Assembly: GCA_905215645.1 (NCBI GenBank)
Contig: CAJMQS010000009.1
Span: 1 to 64,000 of the forward strand
Direction of reading: 5' to 3'
Origin: an uncultured bacterium
GTDB lineage: Bacteria > Bacillota > Negativicutes > Acidaminococcales > Acidaminococcaceae
DNA: 64,000 bases
Numbering within the stretch: position 1 is the first letter of the stretch; every line of letters begins with the position of its first letter. The notes under the pieces are model-generated. The model was given only the letters and a program-made list of their open reading frames with translations, ran no database searches and was not told the origin of the DNA. Below, piece after piece: positions 1 to 8,139 of the stretch. Position numbers and translations under genes: made by a program.

Positions 1-2
1 AC

Positions 3-80
3 AACTTCAACAAATTGCACCACAAGATCCAGAACGGAACCCAGGGCAGATATCTATTTCCCTTGAAAGAGCTGGCCTAA
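3..80 (+). CDS. C-terminal end of an unidentified protein, cut by the window start
   Basis: The frame beginning at base 3 is open for 25 codons and stops with TAA at 78-80. The tail contains NFNKLHHKIQ and ends RYLFPLKELA. I do not recognise it with certainty. The basic, aromatic character would fit a transposase tail, but no terminal inverted repeat is visible after it. Bases 111-136 can form a small hairpin (GCCGCC against GGACGGC) that might end this transcript, although it has no clear T-run. Only the preceding sequence would identify the gene. Confidence 0.35.
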   Translation, partial: NFNKLHHKIQNGTQGRYLFPLKELA

Positions 81-215
81 CCCACTTGAAGAACTAAAAA
101 GTGGCAAGAAAAAAGCCGCCAAAATGGACGGCTTACATTGTTGTACTTAATTTTAGGGAACTTGAGATATTTTTTGATTTTCCATTGAAGACTTTAAAAC
201 TGAAGAAAAAAGGAA

Positions 216-252
216 GCTGTTGCATGTGTGAAAATCTCACACATGCAACAGC
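216..252 (-). terminator. strong intrinsic terminator for the 268-1200 gene
   Basis: A perfect 15-bp inverted repeat (GCTGTTGCATGTGTG at 216-230 and its complement at 238-252) has a 7-base loop. Read on the minus strand it is followed by a T-rich run (CTTCCTTTTTTC). It lies 16 bases beyond the stop of the upstream minus-strand gene. It belongs to a family of hairpins with a GTTGC...GCAAC core that recurs in this window. Confidence 0.85.
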
Positions 253-267
253 CCCTTATACACTTTC

Positions 268-1200
268 TCACCGGTGTCCCCGGGGCGGAGGCGGCGGCCG
301 GTGCCCGCCATGATGGGGCGGAGGCGGACGGTGGCCCAGGTAAGCAGGACCGTAGAACGGTGCACCCCACCAGCTGCGCCAGTAGAAATTGTCCAGCATC
401 ATCATTTCATTCAGATAGAGCCGGTTCAGATAGGAACGGTAGGCCATCTGCTGGAGTTCTTCCTTCGTCACCACAAAGACACGGGCTGTGCCTGAATCTT
501 TCACGTCCCCCACCTGGGCCTCTACCAGGATATCCGTCCTGCCCAGTTTTTGCGGAATCAGCTGGTTGCTGCTGTCCACAGAGACTACATTTTCATCCAG
601 GCTTTTCACCTTCAGGGTGTAGGGCACTTCCCCCGGAGTCCGGAGCCGCACGATGCCCTTTTCCCCCAGCTGCAGATACCGGGGATAGACCTGGAGCCTG
701 GTCTTCTTCATGACCTTATCCGCTGAGCCGGCAATCATGCCCGGCTGTGCCCCGTCCAGACGCCAAACGGAGGAAAGGTCCTTGGCTACGTAATACTCTC
801 CGATCTGGGTTTTGTCTTTTTCATCATAGGCCCGGACCCTGCGGAAGAATTTATCCGTCAGTTCCCGATCCACTCGGAGGTAATAGGGCCGGGACGCTGG
901 ATCAAGACCGGTGGCGCCCTTATCCAATCCCTGGAGGCAGGCTGTCACCTTTTTGTACGTCCCGCCCTTCACCAGGCAGAACTTCTCCAGGATCTTGGCA
1001 TCCGCCTCAGCCAGCGGATCCCGGATGGCCTTTGTCCCATCATTTTTCGCTGCTGCAGGTGCCCCGGCTTTTTCGGCAGAAACAGCGGATGCTGCCCCGG
1101 CTGGCTGGGCAGCCGATCCCGGAACAGCGGCAGAAGCCAGGCCGCTCCCCAGGCAGCATACCGCCAGGCCCGTACAAAGCAGCCTTTTGAGTCGATCCAT
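268..1200 (-). CDS. exported protein with Ig-like region and His/Pro-rich tail, function unknown
   Basis: This 310-residue protein starts at the ATG at 1200, behind a GAAGGGAA ribosome site, rather than 13 codons further upstream. The N-terminus is a Sec signal peptide (MDRLKRLL, hydrophobic core, then ASA-AVP) followed by an Ala-rich stretch. Residues about 170-245 resemble a bacterial Ig-like (Big_2) domain: a YPRYLQLGEKG strand, a SVDSSNQLIPQKLGRTDI core and a hydrophobic end strand. The last 30 residues are HRPPPPHHGG-type Pro/His repeats, which could bind metal or face the cell wall. Export and the fold are inferred. No enzyme motif is visible. The next genes in the same direction (1571-2392, 2480-2962) are also small exported proteins. 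Confidence 0.75.
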   Translation of the reverse strand: MDRLKRLLCTGLAVCCLGSGLASAAVPGSAAQPAGAASAVSAEKAGAPAAAKNDGTKAIRDPLAEADAKILEKFCLVKGGTYKKVTACLQGLDKGATGLDPASRPYYLRVDRELTDKFFRRVRAYDEKDKTQIGEYYVAKDLSSVWRLDGAQPGMIAGSADKVMKKTRLQVYPRYLQLGEKGIVRLRTPGEVPYTLKVKSLDENVVSVDSSNQLIPQKLGRTDILVEAQVGDVKDSGTARVFVVTKEELQQMAYRSYLNRLYLNEMMMLDNFYWRSWWGAPFYGPAYLGHRPPPPHHGGHRPPPPPRGHR

Positions 1201-1268
1201 AAGATTCCCTTCTTTCCCACAGCGGCCCATTCCCGCCATGGCTTTTCCTTACTCTGGAACCGCTTCTT

Positions 1269-1490
1269 TCAACGGTTCGAATACTTTTTGACTTGCTCCT
1301 CAATGAATTGATGTTCCTCTTTCCACAATTCCATTTGCTTTTCCGCATCCTCGTTGATTGTATTGAATGGATTGCTTTGAGAATGGGAGTGCTCCCGGGA
1401 ACCTTCTCCCCTTTTTTTCTGAGAAGGACCCTCATTCACCGTATCCCACAGGAACATATCGTCGAAATCCTTTTCCCAGCCGTTGCCCAT
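1269..1490 (-). CDS. small hydrophilic protein of unknown function
   Basis: This encodes 73 residues, starting at an ATG with AGGTGA six to seven bases upstream. A GTG three codons earlier overlaps that ribosome site and is unlikely. The protein is charged and Asp/Glu/Lys-rich and ends in a likely helix (KQMELWKEEHQFIEEQVKKY). It has no signal peptide, membrane segment, Cys motif or recognised domain. It lies 68 bases upstream of the exported protein gene at 268-1200 and may be co-transcribed with it. It is kept because of the good ribosome site and lack of a competing frame. Confidence 0.5.
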   Translation of the reverse strand: MGNGWEKDFDDMFLWDTVNEGPSQKKRGEGSREHSHSQSNPFNTINEDAEKQMELWKEEHQFIEEQVKKYSNR

Positions 1491-1570
1491 TTTTCTCACC
1501 TCTCCGAAAACTTATCGGTTCCATGTGCCAAATCCTCGTCGAAATTTAGAAAGAGACATCGGTCCGGACC

Positions 1571-2392
1571 TCAGTCCAGCCGCAGCACCCGATCCACATC
1601 GGCCATGATGACCCCTGTAGTCCCGTCCAATTTGTTCAGGAACTGCTGCATTTCTTGGGAATTTTTGACCGGCTTGTCCAGTTTCAACGCGGCCATACTC
1701 AGCATGGGCATGTAATACCGGACGCTGCAGTCCATTTTTTTCGCCAGCTTTTCTACGTCTTTCTGGGTCATCCCCCAGTCCAAGTGCAGCAGGACCATAT
1801 CATCGGAATAGGCCTCTCCAGTGAAACCATTGCGGATCAGATGGTCCTCATGGGTTTCCTGGAAAAGATCTTTGACAGATCCCAAAGATTTCCGGAAAGA
1901 AGCAGCGGTTTTCCCATCCGTTTCCCCAGACGCAACGGGACGGGTGAAATGGACACTGCTGATCTGTTTGGCCGGGTCGATGGTCAGGTGGACTTCCAGA
2001 TCATTTGCCGGATCATTTCCTTTTTGCCGGATCTGGAAAATCGTTGTACCTGGCTTCAGAGCCGTAAAATGCAGTTTGGTCACCGCCAGCTGGGGTTTTG
2101 TATCAGAAAGCCGGGTCACAGTCTGGGAATCCTGCCGCAATATGGCAGGATCCAGATCCTCCACGTTCCAGCCCGAATCCCCGGCAGCATTCCCTTTCAG
2201 GTCCAAGGTCAGGGTACTGCCCTGGACGGCCATTCCATACCCGGAATAGACTTCCTGTTGGGTACCATCGGTGGCCCGGTAACTGACGCTGGCTGTCTGG
2301 GTAAAGGCTTCTTCCGCCCCCGCTGCAGCCGGCAGCCCCAAGGTCAGCACGGATAGCATCACCATGACTCTTTTCCAATCCAGGTTTTTCAA
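1571..2392 (-). CDS. exported protein with a C-terminal inhibitor/propeptide-like domain, function unknown
   Basis: I place the start at TTG 2392, ten bases behind a perfect AGGAGG. This gives a 273-residue protein beginning MKNLDWKRVMVML with a clean signal peptide ending AAAGA-EEA. The ATG at 2416 lies upstream of that ribosome site and is less likely. The middle (about residues 40-140) looks like beta-rich, Ig-like sequence with an LKPGTTIFQI turn. The last 75 residues show a beta-alpha-beta-beta-alpha-beta pattern (MVLLHLDWGMTQKDVEKLAK, then a strand/turn, then VIMADVDRVLRLD). This resembles the I9-type propeptide/inhibitor fold of subtilases, but no protease domain is attached. The domain assignment is inference. 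Confidence 0.7.
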   Translation of the reverse strand: MKNLDWKRVMVMLSVLTLGLPAAAGAEEAFTQTASVSYRATDGTQQEVYSGYGMAVQGSTLTLDLKGNAAGDSGWNVEDLDPAILRQDSQTVTRLSDTKPQLAVTKLHFTALKPGTTIFQIRQKGNDPANDLEVHLTIDPAKQISSVHFTRPVASGETDGKTAASFRKSLGSVKDLFQETHEDHLIRNGFTGEAYSDDMVLLHLDWGMTQKDVEKLAKKMDCSVRYYMPMLSMAALKLDKPVKNSQEMQQFLNKLDGTTGVIMADVDRVLRLD

Positions 2393-2479
2393 TTCTGTCA
2401 AGCCTCCTGCGTACAATCTTACAACTCTTATTTATACCAAAAAGCCTGCTCTGTCAACCTAAGAGCAGGTTTTTCATGA

Positions 2480-2962
2480 TCAATCGATGACATCGATGCG
2501 TTGGATGATTCCTTGCGAGTCCGTATACACAAACATCCCCGCACCCGAACCGGATCCTATATGAGGATAGATGGTTTTGTAAAACCCGCTCCTTTTATCG
2601 TATCGAGCGCTTTCGTAACCATATAAATCCGTTGCCACCGATTTATTCATACCAACAGTCAATCCCGCCGGCGTCCCCCATCCATTGTCAGCCCGCGTGG
2701 AAACATAATTGATATGGATCGTGCCATCCGTCCCTCTCCACCCTTTCAAGAGGACGCTGTCCCCATAATGGTACTGGAAATACCGGCCATCATCCGTGAT
2801 ATATTCTGGCTCCCCATAGATACTGGACGCGTAGTCCAAGGTACAATGGGTCACGTTCAGTCCTCCCAGGGAAAATTCCGAATTAGGCAGAGGCCGTGCC
2901 TGGCAGACCGCAGCCAAAGCGAAGGCGAAACAAAGGATGAGTAAAGAAACTGCTTTTTTCAT
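2480..2962 (-). CDS. small exported protein, function unknown
   Basis: This encodes 160 residues, starting at ATG 2962 (MKKAVSLLILCFAFALAA) with GGGGGAAT upstream; the longer reading frame start at 2989 has no ribosome site. The signal peptide ends near VCQA-RPLP. The Cys is preceded by Val, so this is not a standard lipobox. The mature part is Gly/Tyr/Ser-rich and contains GLTVGMNKS near the middle, a phrase typical of a short periplasmic domain in which 'GxxVGMSxxxV' introduces a helix. I do not recognise the family. It follows 1571-2392 in the same direction, but the two are separate genes with an 87-base gap. Confidence 0.7.
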   Translation of the reverse strand: MKKAVSLLILCFAFALAAVCQARPLPNSEFSLGGLNVTHCTLDYASSIYGEPEYITDDGRYFQYHYGDSVLLKGWRGTDGTIHINYVSTRADNGWGTPAGLTVGMNKSVATDLYGYESARYDKRSGFYKTIYPHIGSGSGAGMFVYTDSQGIIQRIDVID

Positions 2963-3097
2963 GATGATTCCCCCATTTTCCTGCAGCATCTTTTCCAGCT
3001 TGGTTTATCCAAGAAAATCTTCCAAAAATTATTATATCACCTTATCTGTGGCAAAATCACGACACTGTATAATGGGTATGTGTCAACAAGTGGGCAT

Positions 3098-3123
3098 GCC
3101 GCAGGCCCGCCCTTCCCTGGCCT
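3098..3123. repeat. short fragment of the dispersed 190-bp repeat
   Basis: The bases GCCGCAGGCCCGCCCTTCCC and the few following match the right end of the longer repeats at 30204-30400 and 37283-37460. The rest of the gap between 2963 and 3159 holds no gene that I can support. Confidence 0.5.
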
Positions 3124-3159
3124 CCCGTGAGGGGTTTTGTCTTTCTTGATATTGATGAT

Positions 3160-4041
3160 CTATTCCACGAACGCTTGGTAGATCTTCTCTGACAACTCAG
3201 CCATGGTTCCGTAGGGAGTGTAGTCCCGGGTGAAGATCACCAGCACATAATCTCCTTTGGGCGTATAGACGATGCCTCCGTCGTGGCGAAAATCATTGAC
3301 TTCTCCTGTTTTGTGGGCCACCGCCGTTCCCTGGGGCAGGTCTCCGGGGATGCTGTCGTTGTCGGTCTGGCGTTTGTAAATGGCCAGCATTTCCCGGTCC
3401 TGGGCAGGGCTTACGCATTTTCCCCGGTACAGCCGCTTGAACAGCAGGGCGATGTCCCGGGTGCTGGTCAGATTTTCCCGGCCTGCTTCCATGGCTTCGG
3501 TGTCCATCATCTTCCGGCGCAGGACACTGTGGGTGTACCCGTGGCTCTGCATATACCCGTTGATCCGGTCCATGCCCAGCCGGTCGATGAGCAGATTGGC
3601 GGCGGTGTTGTCACTTTCCGTGATCATCAGCTCCATCGCTTCCTGGAGAGGGACTTTTGTACCGTAGGGACGTCCCTGGAGGACCCCTGCCCCTCCTACC
3701 ACATTGTCCGAGGTCAGGGTAAAGGTTTCCTTCCGGCTCAGGCTTCCGTTTTGGATATCCTCATAGGCTTTGGCCAAGATAAAGACTTTGATCATGCTGG
3801 CAGAAGGCATGGTTTCGCTGCCTAAATAGATGCTCTGATTGGTGGCCAGATTGGTGAAATAGACCTGGGCAGGCCCAGCCTCCCGGATGATCCGTCCGAT
3901 TTTCTGGAGCCGGGGGCTCAGGGCCGCCCTGGCAGAAGCTGCAGCCGGTGCACTGGCCTGGGCGGTATGGGGGACGCCTACCCCGGACAGCAGCAGAAGG
4001 CCCGCCAGCAGCAGCCCCATTGCTTTGTCAAAAGGTTTCAA
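3160..4041 (-). CDS. exported class A beta-lactamase-like serine hydrolase, apparently lacking the deacylation Glu
   Basis: The start is TTG 4041, nine bases behind AAGGAG. It overlaps the stop of the amidase gene in the sequence TTGA and gives 293 residues. The much longer reading frame upstream is only a shadow of the amidase. A signal peptide (MKPFDKAMGLLLAGLLLLSG...TAQA) is followed by a PF13354-type domain with the catalytic SASMIK (SxxK), TESDNTA (SDN) and AHKTGEV (KTG) motifs. The omega-loop ExxLN motif that carries Glu166 in true class A enzymes is not where expected: the segment reads LRRKMMDTEAMEAG. This makes efficient beta-lactam hydrolysis doubtful. Coupling to a peptidoglycan amidase suggests a cell-wall role. 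Resistance cannot be inferred. Confidence 0.85.
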   Translation of the reverse strand: MKPFDKAMGLLLAGLLLLSGVGVPHTAQASAPAAASARAALSPRLQKIGRIIREAGPAQVYFTNLATNQSIYLGSETMPSASMIKVFILAKAYEDIQNGSLSRKETFTLTSDNVVGGAGVLQGRPYGTKVPLQEAMELMITESDNTAANLLIDRLGMDRINGYMQSHGYTHSVLRRKMMDTEAMEAGRENLTSTRDIALLFKRLYRGKCVSPAQDREMLAIYKRQTDNDSIPGDLPQGTAVAHKTGEVNDFRHDGGIVYTPKGDYVLVIFTRDYTPYGTMAELSEKIYQAFVE

Positions 4042-4763
4042 AAGAACTTCACTCCTTCCCCGGCCAGCCGTTTCTTCAGTCCCGCCATGAAACGAGGCCC
4101 CGGATCGGTTTTGCCATGGTAATAGCCCGGTACGTTTTCTTTCCACAAAGAAGTATGCCGAGCCTGGTCCTGCTGATAATGGCCCAGCACCCACTGGACG
4201 GAGGGATATTTTCTGTGGAGATACCGGATCAGTTCCACATTGGCTTCCAGCTGGGCCTGGGTCAGGTCTTCCCGTCCCTCCGCTCCTCCCACGTTCTCGA
4301 TGCCGATGGCGCACCAGTTCAAGCCGATGGCATGGCGGTTCAGGGCGGTTTCCGGGGTTAGCTGCCAGATGGTGCCGTCCCGGTCCACCAGATAATGGGA
4401 GGCCACATTCAGCGTGCCGTTTTTCAGTCGGGGATTCTCCTCGCTGTAAAAGTACCGGAACACCCCATCCCGGGAATTGGACGCCGTCCAGTGGACCACC
4501 ACTGCCTGAGGGACAATGGTTTCCATCTCCCGGCCATAGTGGATCCGGGCATATTCCCGCATCAGCCGGCGCCGCAGGCCCGTATAGGCAATGGGCCTGA
4601 CCTCTATGGCCGGTTTTTCCGAAGATTGTTTTCCCTGTACCGCCGTCCCCGGAGGAGCCGCGGCCGGGGACGATCCCTGGGCACAGCCGCCCCAGGCCCC
4701 GATGCCCAAAGCCAGGATGCACGCCCATACAACGATTTGCCCGGCTCTTTTTTTCATATCCAT
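4038..4763 (-). CDS. lipoprotein N-acetylmuramoyl-L-alanine amidase (Amidase_2 family)
   Basis: This encodes 241 residues from ATG 4763, behind GGAGGAG. The N-terminus is a lipoprotein signal (IGAWGGC lipobox), then a Ser/Ala/Pro linker, then a zinc amidase domain. Visible family features are VVHWTASN (first His ligand), ASHYLVDRDGTIWQL, the AIGIENVGG strand and VLGHYQQDQARHTS near the end (second His region), as in N-acetylmuramoyl-L-alanine amidases that cut the peptide from peptidoglycan. In a diderm cell the lipid anchor would place it on a membrane facing the wall. The stop overlaps the start of the beta-lactamase-like gene by four bases, so the two are translationally coupled. Confidence 0.85.
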   Translation of the reverse strand: MDMKKRAGQIVVWACILALGIGAWGGCAQGSSPAAAPPGTAVQGKQSSEKPAIEVRPIAYTGLRRRLMREYARIHYGREMETIVPQAVVVHWTASNSRDGVFRYFYSEENPRLKNGTLNVASHYLVDRDGTIWQLTPETALNRHAIGLNWCAIGIENVGGAEGREDLTQAQLEANVELIRYLHRKYPSVQWVLGHYQQDQARHTSLWKENVPGYYHGKTDPGPRFMAGLKKRLAGEGVKFF

Positions 4764-4966
4764 GGTTGTCTCCTCCTTCCTTATAAAGATAGCACAAGGG
4801 GAGTGGCCCTGCAATGATTTGAAGGGGAAAGCCGCCGTCAAAAAAGCCCTATGGACTGGCCCAGTTCCTCTCGTTCTTTTCCTTTGTTTTGTCCTGATTT
4901 CATGGTAAAATAGGAAAGATTCGGCAATTGCCATGGATTTTGAAGAAAAGGAAGTACGGAAACAGA

Positions 4967-6148
4967 ATGAGTGCTTTGCATGATAATTGGAAACAAAAAA
5001 GAGAAATCTCTCCGGAGGAACTGGCGGAACTGGATCCCCAGCAGATCTATGTAGTGGATATCCGGGATGAGGCGGCTTTCCAACGGGGGACCCTGCCGGG
5101 AGCCGTGAACCTGAATCCTCTGGAACTCCAGGAAGGGCTCCTGGAACTGCCGGAAGAAAAGCTCATCGTCTGCCTCTGCATGTGGGGGAAGATTAGCCTG
5201 GGCCTGGCGGACAACCTGCGGGACCAGGGCTATATGGCGGTCTCCCTCAAGGGAGGCTATGCGCTATGGCTCCAACGCCGGCTGGAAAAGCAGGCAATCC
5301 AAGACGCTGCCGATTCCCAGCGGCTGAAACGGATCGAGACTTCTCTGCGCCGGAAATACAAACGGCGGATTTCCAGCAAATTCGTCCAGGCCATCTGCGA
5401 TTACGACATGATCCAGCCAGGAGACAAAATCGCCGTGTGCATCTCCGGGGGCAAGGATTCCATGCTCATGGCCAAGCTGTTCCAGGATCTGAAACGCCAC
5501 AACAAGATTCCCTTCGGCCTGGTATTCCTGTGCATGGACCCTGGCTACAATGAAATGAACCGGAAAATCATCGAAGAGAACGCCAAACTGCTCCACGTGC
5601 CCCTGACCTTCTTTTCCACCAACATCTTCGAATCCGTCTTCCACGTGGAGGAATCCCCCTGCTATCTCTGCGCCAAGATGCGCCGGGGATACCTCTACCG
5701 GAAAGCACGGGAACTGGGCTGCAACAAGATCGCTCTGGGTCACCATTTCGATGATGTGATCGAGACCAATCTGATGAGCATCCTCTATGCCGGCGCCGTC
5801 CGTACCATGCTGCCCCGGCTGAAGAGCACCAGCTGCCCGGGGATGGAACTGATCCGGCCTCTCTATTACGTCCGGGAAGCAGACATCAAGAGCTGGCGGG
5901 ACGACAACGATCTGTATTTCATCCAGTGTGCCTGCAAATTCACGGAAACCTGTTCCACCTGCCATACGGACGGGACCACTGATTCCAAGCGGCTGGAAGT
6001 GAAGAAACTGATCGCCCGGCTGGCCGCCGGCAATCCCCAGGTCCCCAGCAACATCTTCCACAGCATGGAAAACATCAACCTGGATACAGTGCTGAAGTTC
6101 AAGCACCATGGGAAGGAGCACAGTTTTTTGGAAGAATGGGAGAAGTAA
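4967..6148 (+). CDS. rhodanese-TtcA fusion, tRNA 2-thiolation-type PP-loop protein
   Basis: This encodes 393 residues (ATG 4967; a TTG at 4928 in frame is possible). The first ~110 residues form a rhodanese-like domain (VVDIRDEAAFQRGTLPGAV, then VCLCMWGK as the likely catalytic Cys loop). The rest is an ATP pyrophosphatase of the TtcA type: SGGKDSMLM PP-loop, ESPCYLCAKMRRGYLY (CxxC), GHHFDDVIETN and a Cys-rich end (CACKFTETCSTC). TtcA thiolates cytidine 32 of tRNA using an iron-sulfur cluster. Fusion to rhodanese suggests that the sulfur donor is built in. It is a lone plus-strand gene between minus-strand neighbours. The exact substrate is inferred. Confidence 0.85.
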   Translation: MSALHDNWKQKREISPEELAELDPQQIYVVDIRDEAAFQRGTLPGAVNLNPLELQEGLLELPEEKLIVCLCMWGKISLGLADNLRDQGYMAVSLKGGYALWLQRRLEKQAIQDAADSQRLKRIETSLRRKYKRRISSKFVQAICDYDMIQPGDKIAVCISGGKDSMLMAKLFQDLKRHNKIPFGLVFLCMDPGYNEMNRKIIEENAKLLHVPLTFFSTNIFESVFHVEESPCYLCAKMRRGYLYRKARELGCNKIALGHHFDDVIETNLMSILYAGAVRTMLPRLKSTSCPGMELIRPLYYVREADIKSWRDDNDLYFIQCACKFTETCSTCHTDGTTDSKRLEVKKLIARLAAGNPQVPSNIFHSMENINLDTVLKFKHHGKEHSFLEEWEK

Positions 6149-6152
6149 AAAA

Positions 6153-6194
6153 GGGAGGTGGTGCACGTTGCGTGCAACACCCCCTTCTTTATTT
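6153..6194. terminator. bidirectional terminator between the TtcA-like gene and the glycosyltransferase gene
   Basis: The stem GGTGGTGCACG pairs with CGTGCAACACC around a TTG loop (one mismatch), extended by GGG/CCC. It is followed by CTTCTTTATTTTT on the plus strand and preceded by an A-run that serves the minus strand. It sits four bases after one stop codon and just before the other, so it can serve both genes. Confidence 0.75.
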
Positions 6195-7400
6195 TTCCGG
6201 TCCTTCTTGATGGATATGGGCGATGGGGATCCATTTCCTTTGGGGAAAAAAGACGGAATAGACGGCGATCAGGGAAAGGAAAATACAGAAAAACCCACCT
6301 GTCAGGATCCCTGGCAGCATTTTTTTGATCTGGAGGTCCCCGCCCCTGACTGCATTGGTCCCCATGATCAGACTCAGCCCATAGAGCATGATCCACCAGA
6401 GCACATCCTTCCCTGTAAGGAGGGGCAATCCCACCAGTGCCCGGTGCCCCACCCACAGCAGGTTGATCAGGAAATAAAACCCGAATACCACGCACATGAG
6501 CATGGGGATGAAGTTATCGATCAGCCGCACATCCGGTTTTGTCCGGAAATGGCGGCACCATTCCCGCCAGTAGGTGTGGGCGATTTCGTAATTCCCCGTC
6601 ATCCACCGGCGCAGCTGGCTCACCATGGCCTTCAGGGTCACCGGCTGTTCATCATAGAACCGGGCCTTGTCCTGGTATTCGGAAAAGACCCCTTTGAAAT
6701 TCTGCTGCATGGAAAACTCCATGTCTTCCACAATGGTCCGGGTATGCCAGCCATCCGGCTCCAAAAGCTGGATATCGAAGCCGAACCCGGTGCCAGAAAT
6801 AATGGCCGGCAAATCCACATTGTACCGGGGTTTGCTGAACACATCTACACTGAGCCAGTACATACTGTACCATTGGGAAATCAGATTGTCATAGGGATTG
6901 AGGGGAAGCCGGTTCCCCATGACCAGACGGGCCCCGTGGATGAAACTGTCGTTGAGAGCTGTCAGGAAGCCCCGGTCGGCCATATTGTCCGCGTCGAAGA
7001 TCACCAGATGGGAAAACTGGCTCCCGAACCGTTCCTGGATCAGGGGGATTCCCCAGCTGAGCACAGCTCCTTTCCCGGTACGGGGCCCGCTGCTCCGTTC
7101 CAGCACCGTCACATGGGGATACTGCCGAGCCACTTCTGCCGTCCGGTCCGTGCAGTGGTCCGCCAGGACGAACACCCGGTACCGGTCTCCCTCATAATCC
7201 TGTTCTTCCAGGCTCCGGAGCAGTTTCCCGATCACCGGCTCCTCGTTATGGGCACAGACCAAAATGGCAAAACGGCTGGGACCGGCCGTCACCAGCCGGG
7301 GCTTTTTCGAGGTCATCCGACCCATGAACACGGTGCTGCAAATCCAGAGGAAGGTAAGGAACAGCACCAGCTGGACGATGAAAGTCAGTACATACATCAT
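6189..7400 (-). CDS. membrane family 2 glycosyltransferase
   Basis: This encodes 403 residues from ATG 7400 with GAGGGA upstream. One N-terminal membrane helix is followed by a GT-A domain: AILVCAHNEEPVIG, then VLADHCTDRTAEV, FDADNMAD (the DxD-type metal site), EDMEFSMQ and QLRRWMTGN (QxxRW processive-type motif). Three or four helices close the protein. Such enzymes transfer sugars from nucleotide sugars to a polymer or lipid at the cytoplasmic membrane. The substrate cannot be told. It is the last gene of the minus-strand folate run, ten bases after the preceding membrane protein. That linkage may be only transcriptional. Confidence 0.85.
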   Translation of the reverse strand: MMYVLTFIVQLVLFLTFLWICSTVFMGRMTSKKPRLVTAGPSRFAILVCAHNEEPVIGKLLRSLEEQDYEGDRYRVFVLADHCTDRTAEVARQYPHVTVLERSSGPRTGKGAVLSWGIPLIQERFGSQFSHLVIFDADNMADRGFLTALNDSFIHGARLVMGNRLPLNPYDNLISQWYSMYWLSVDVFSKPRYNVDLPAIISGTGFGFDIQLLEPDGWHTRTIVEDMEFSMQQNFKGVFSEYQDKARFYDEQPVTLKAMVSQLRRWMTGNYEIAHTYWREWCRHFRTKPDVRLIDNFIPMLMCVVFGFYFLINLLWVGHRALVGLPLLTGKDVLWWIMLYGLSLIMGTNAVRGGDLQIKKMLPGILTGGFFCIFLSLIAVYSVFFPQRKWIPIAHIHQEGPEK

Positions 7401-7410
7401 GGTGTTTCCC

Positions 7411-8136
7411 TCAGACGGCTGTCAGGATGAAGAGCAGGGCCGCAAAGATCCCCATGACATATTCCACAATCAGCAGTTCAAATTCGTTGGGGAAGATGAA
7501 GGCCAGCCCCAACCCCAAAAATCCCCCTGTCAACGTGATCCGCAGCATCGCCACCGCCATGCTCCGGGTGGTTCCCTTGGTATCCCGGATCCGGTTCCAA
7601 AGGGCTTCTCCGGCGCCTCGGAACATCCGGGGCGCTGCCTGGCTGTAGACCAAAAAACCTCCCACCACCGTACAGACCAAAGACGCCAAGAAGATCCGGG
7701 GATAGGATGCCGGAAACGGCACCACCTGGTACAGATCCCCGCCCACTGCCGGGAAAACAGCCATAGGGACGGCCCCGATCAGGCTCAGGATGAAAAACAT
7801 AGTAGCCGTCCGCTGGTCTTCCACACAGAGGTAAGGCTCCTGGGGACTGCGCATCCCCTGCCAGATCCGGAAAGGCAGATAGGCAGAAAGCAGGGCCCCT
7901 AAAAACTCGATGGGGATGAAATTGGGATTCCCCCCGGTCAATGCCATGGCCGCCGCTGCCCCCAGGGCCGCTGCAATGGCCCCGGTCCGTCCGAAGATCA
8001 GCCCGTACGGCACGGAGAGCATGGCCTGAAGCCGCAGTCCGGAAAGGCCCGGCACCACCTGGTACAGTTGCGATAGAGCAAACAAAAGCCCATACAAAAG
8101 GAACAGGACAATACCTGTTTTCACACGTTCACCCAT
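7411..8136 (-). CDS. six-helix membrane protein of unknown function
   Basis: This encodes 241 residues, starting at ATG 8136 behind GGGGACTG. About six hydrophobic segments are visible, with a Gly/Ala-rich stretch (GRTGAIAAALGAAAAMAL) in the second or third. The short loops and the phrase SVPYGLIFGRTG recall ECF-type S components, but I cannot place it in a family. It begins three bases after folK and ends ten bases before the glycosyltransferase, so it belongs to the same transcript. A folate- or pterin-related transport role is possible only by context. Confidence 0.7.
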   Translation of the reverse strand: MGERVKTGIVLFLLYGLLFALSQLYQVVPGLSGLRLQAMLSVPYGLIFGRTGAIAAALGAAAAMALTGGNPNFIPIEFLGALLSAYLPFRIWQGMRSPQEPYLCVEDQRTATMFFILSLIGAVPMAVFPAVGGDLYQVVPFPASYPRIFLASLVCTVVGGFLVYSQAAPRMFRGAGEALWNRIRDTKGTTRSMAVAMLRITLTGGFLGLGLAFIFPNEFELLIVEYVMGIFAALLFILTAV

Positions 8137-8139
8137 GGA

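Noticed and set aside
3..136. Insertion sequence end
   Set aside because: A transposase tail is possible from the residues, but no terminal inverted repeat or target duplication is seen, so no mobile element is called.
4042..4797. A long N-terminal extension of the beta-lactamase-like protein
   Set aside because: This region codes for the amidase in another frame. The extension has no features, and a TTG with a good ribosome site begins the real hydrolase.
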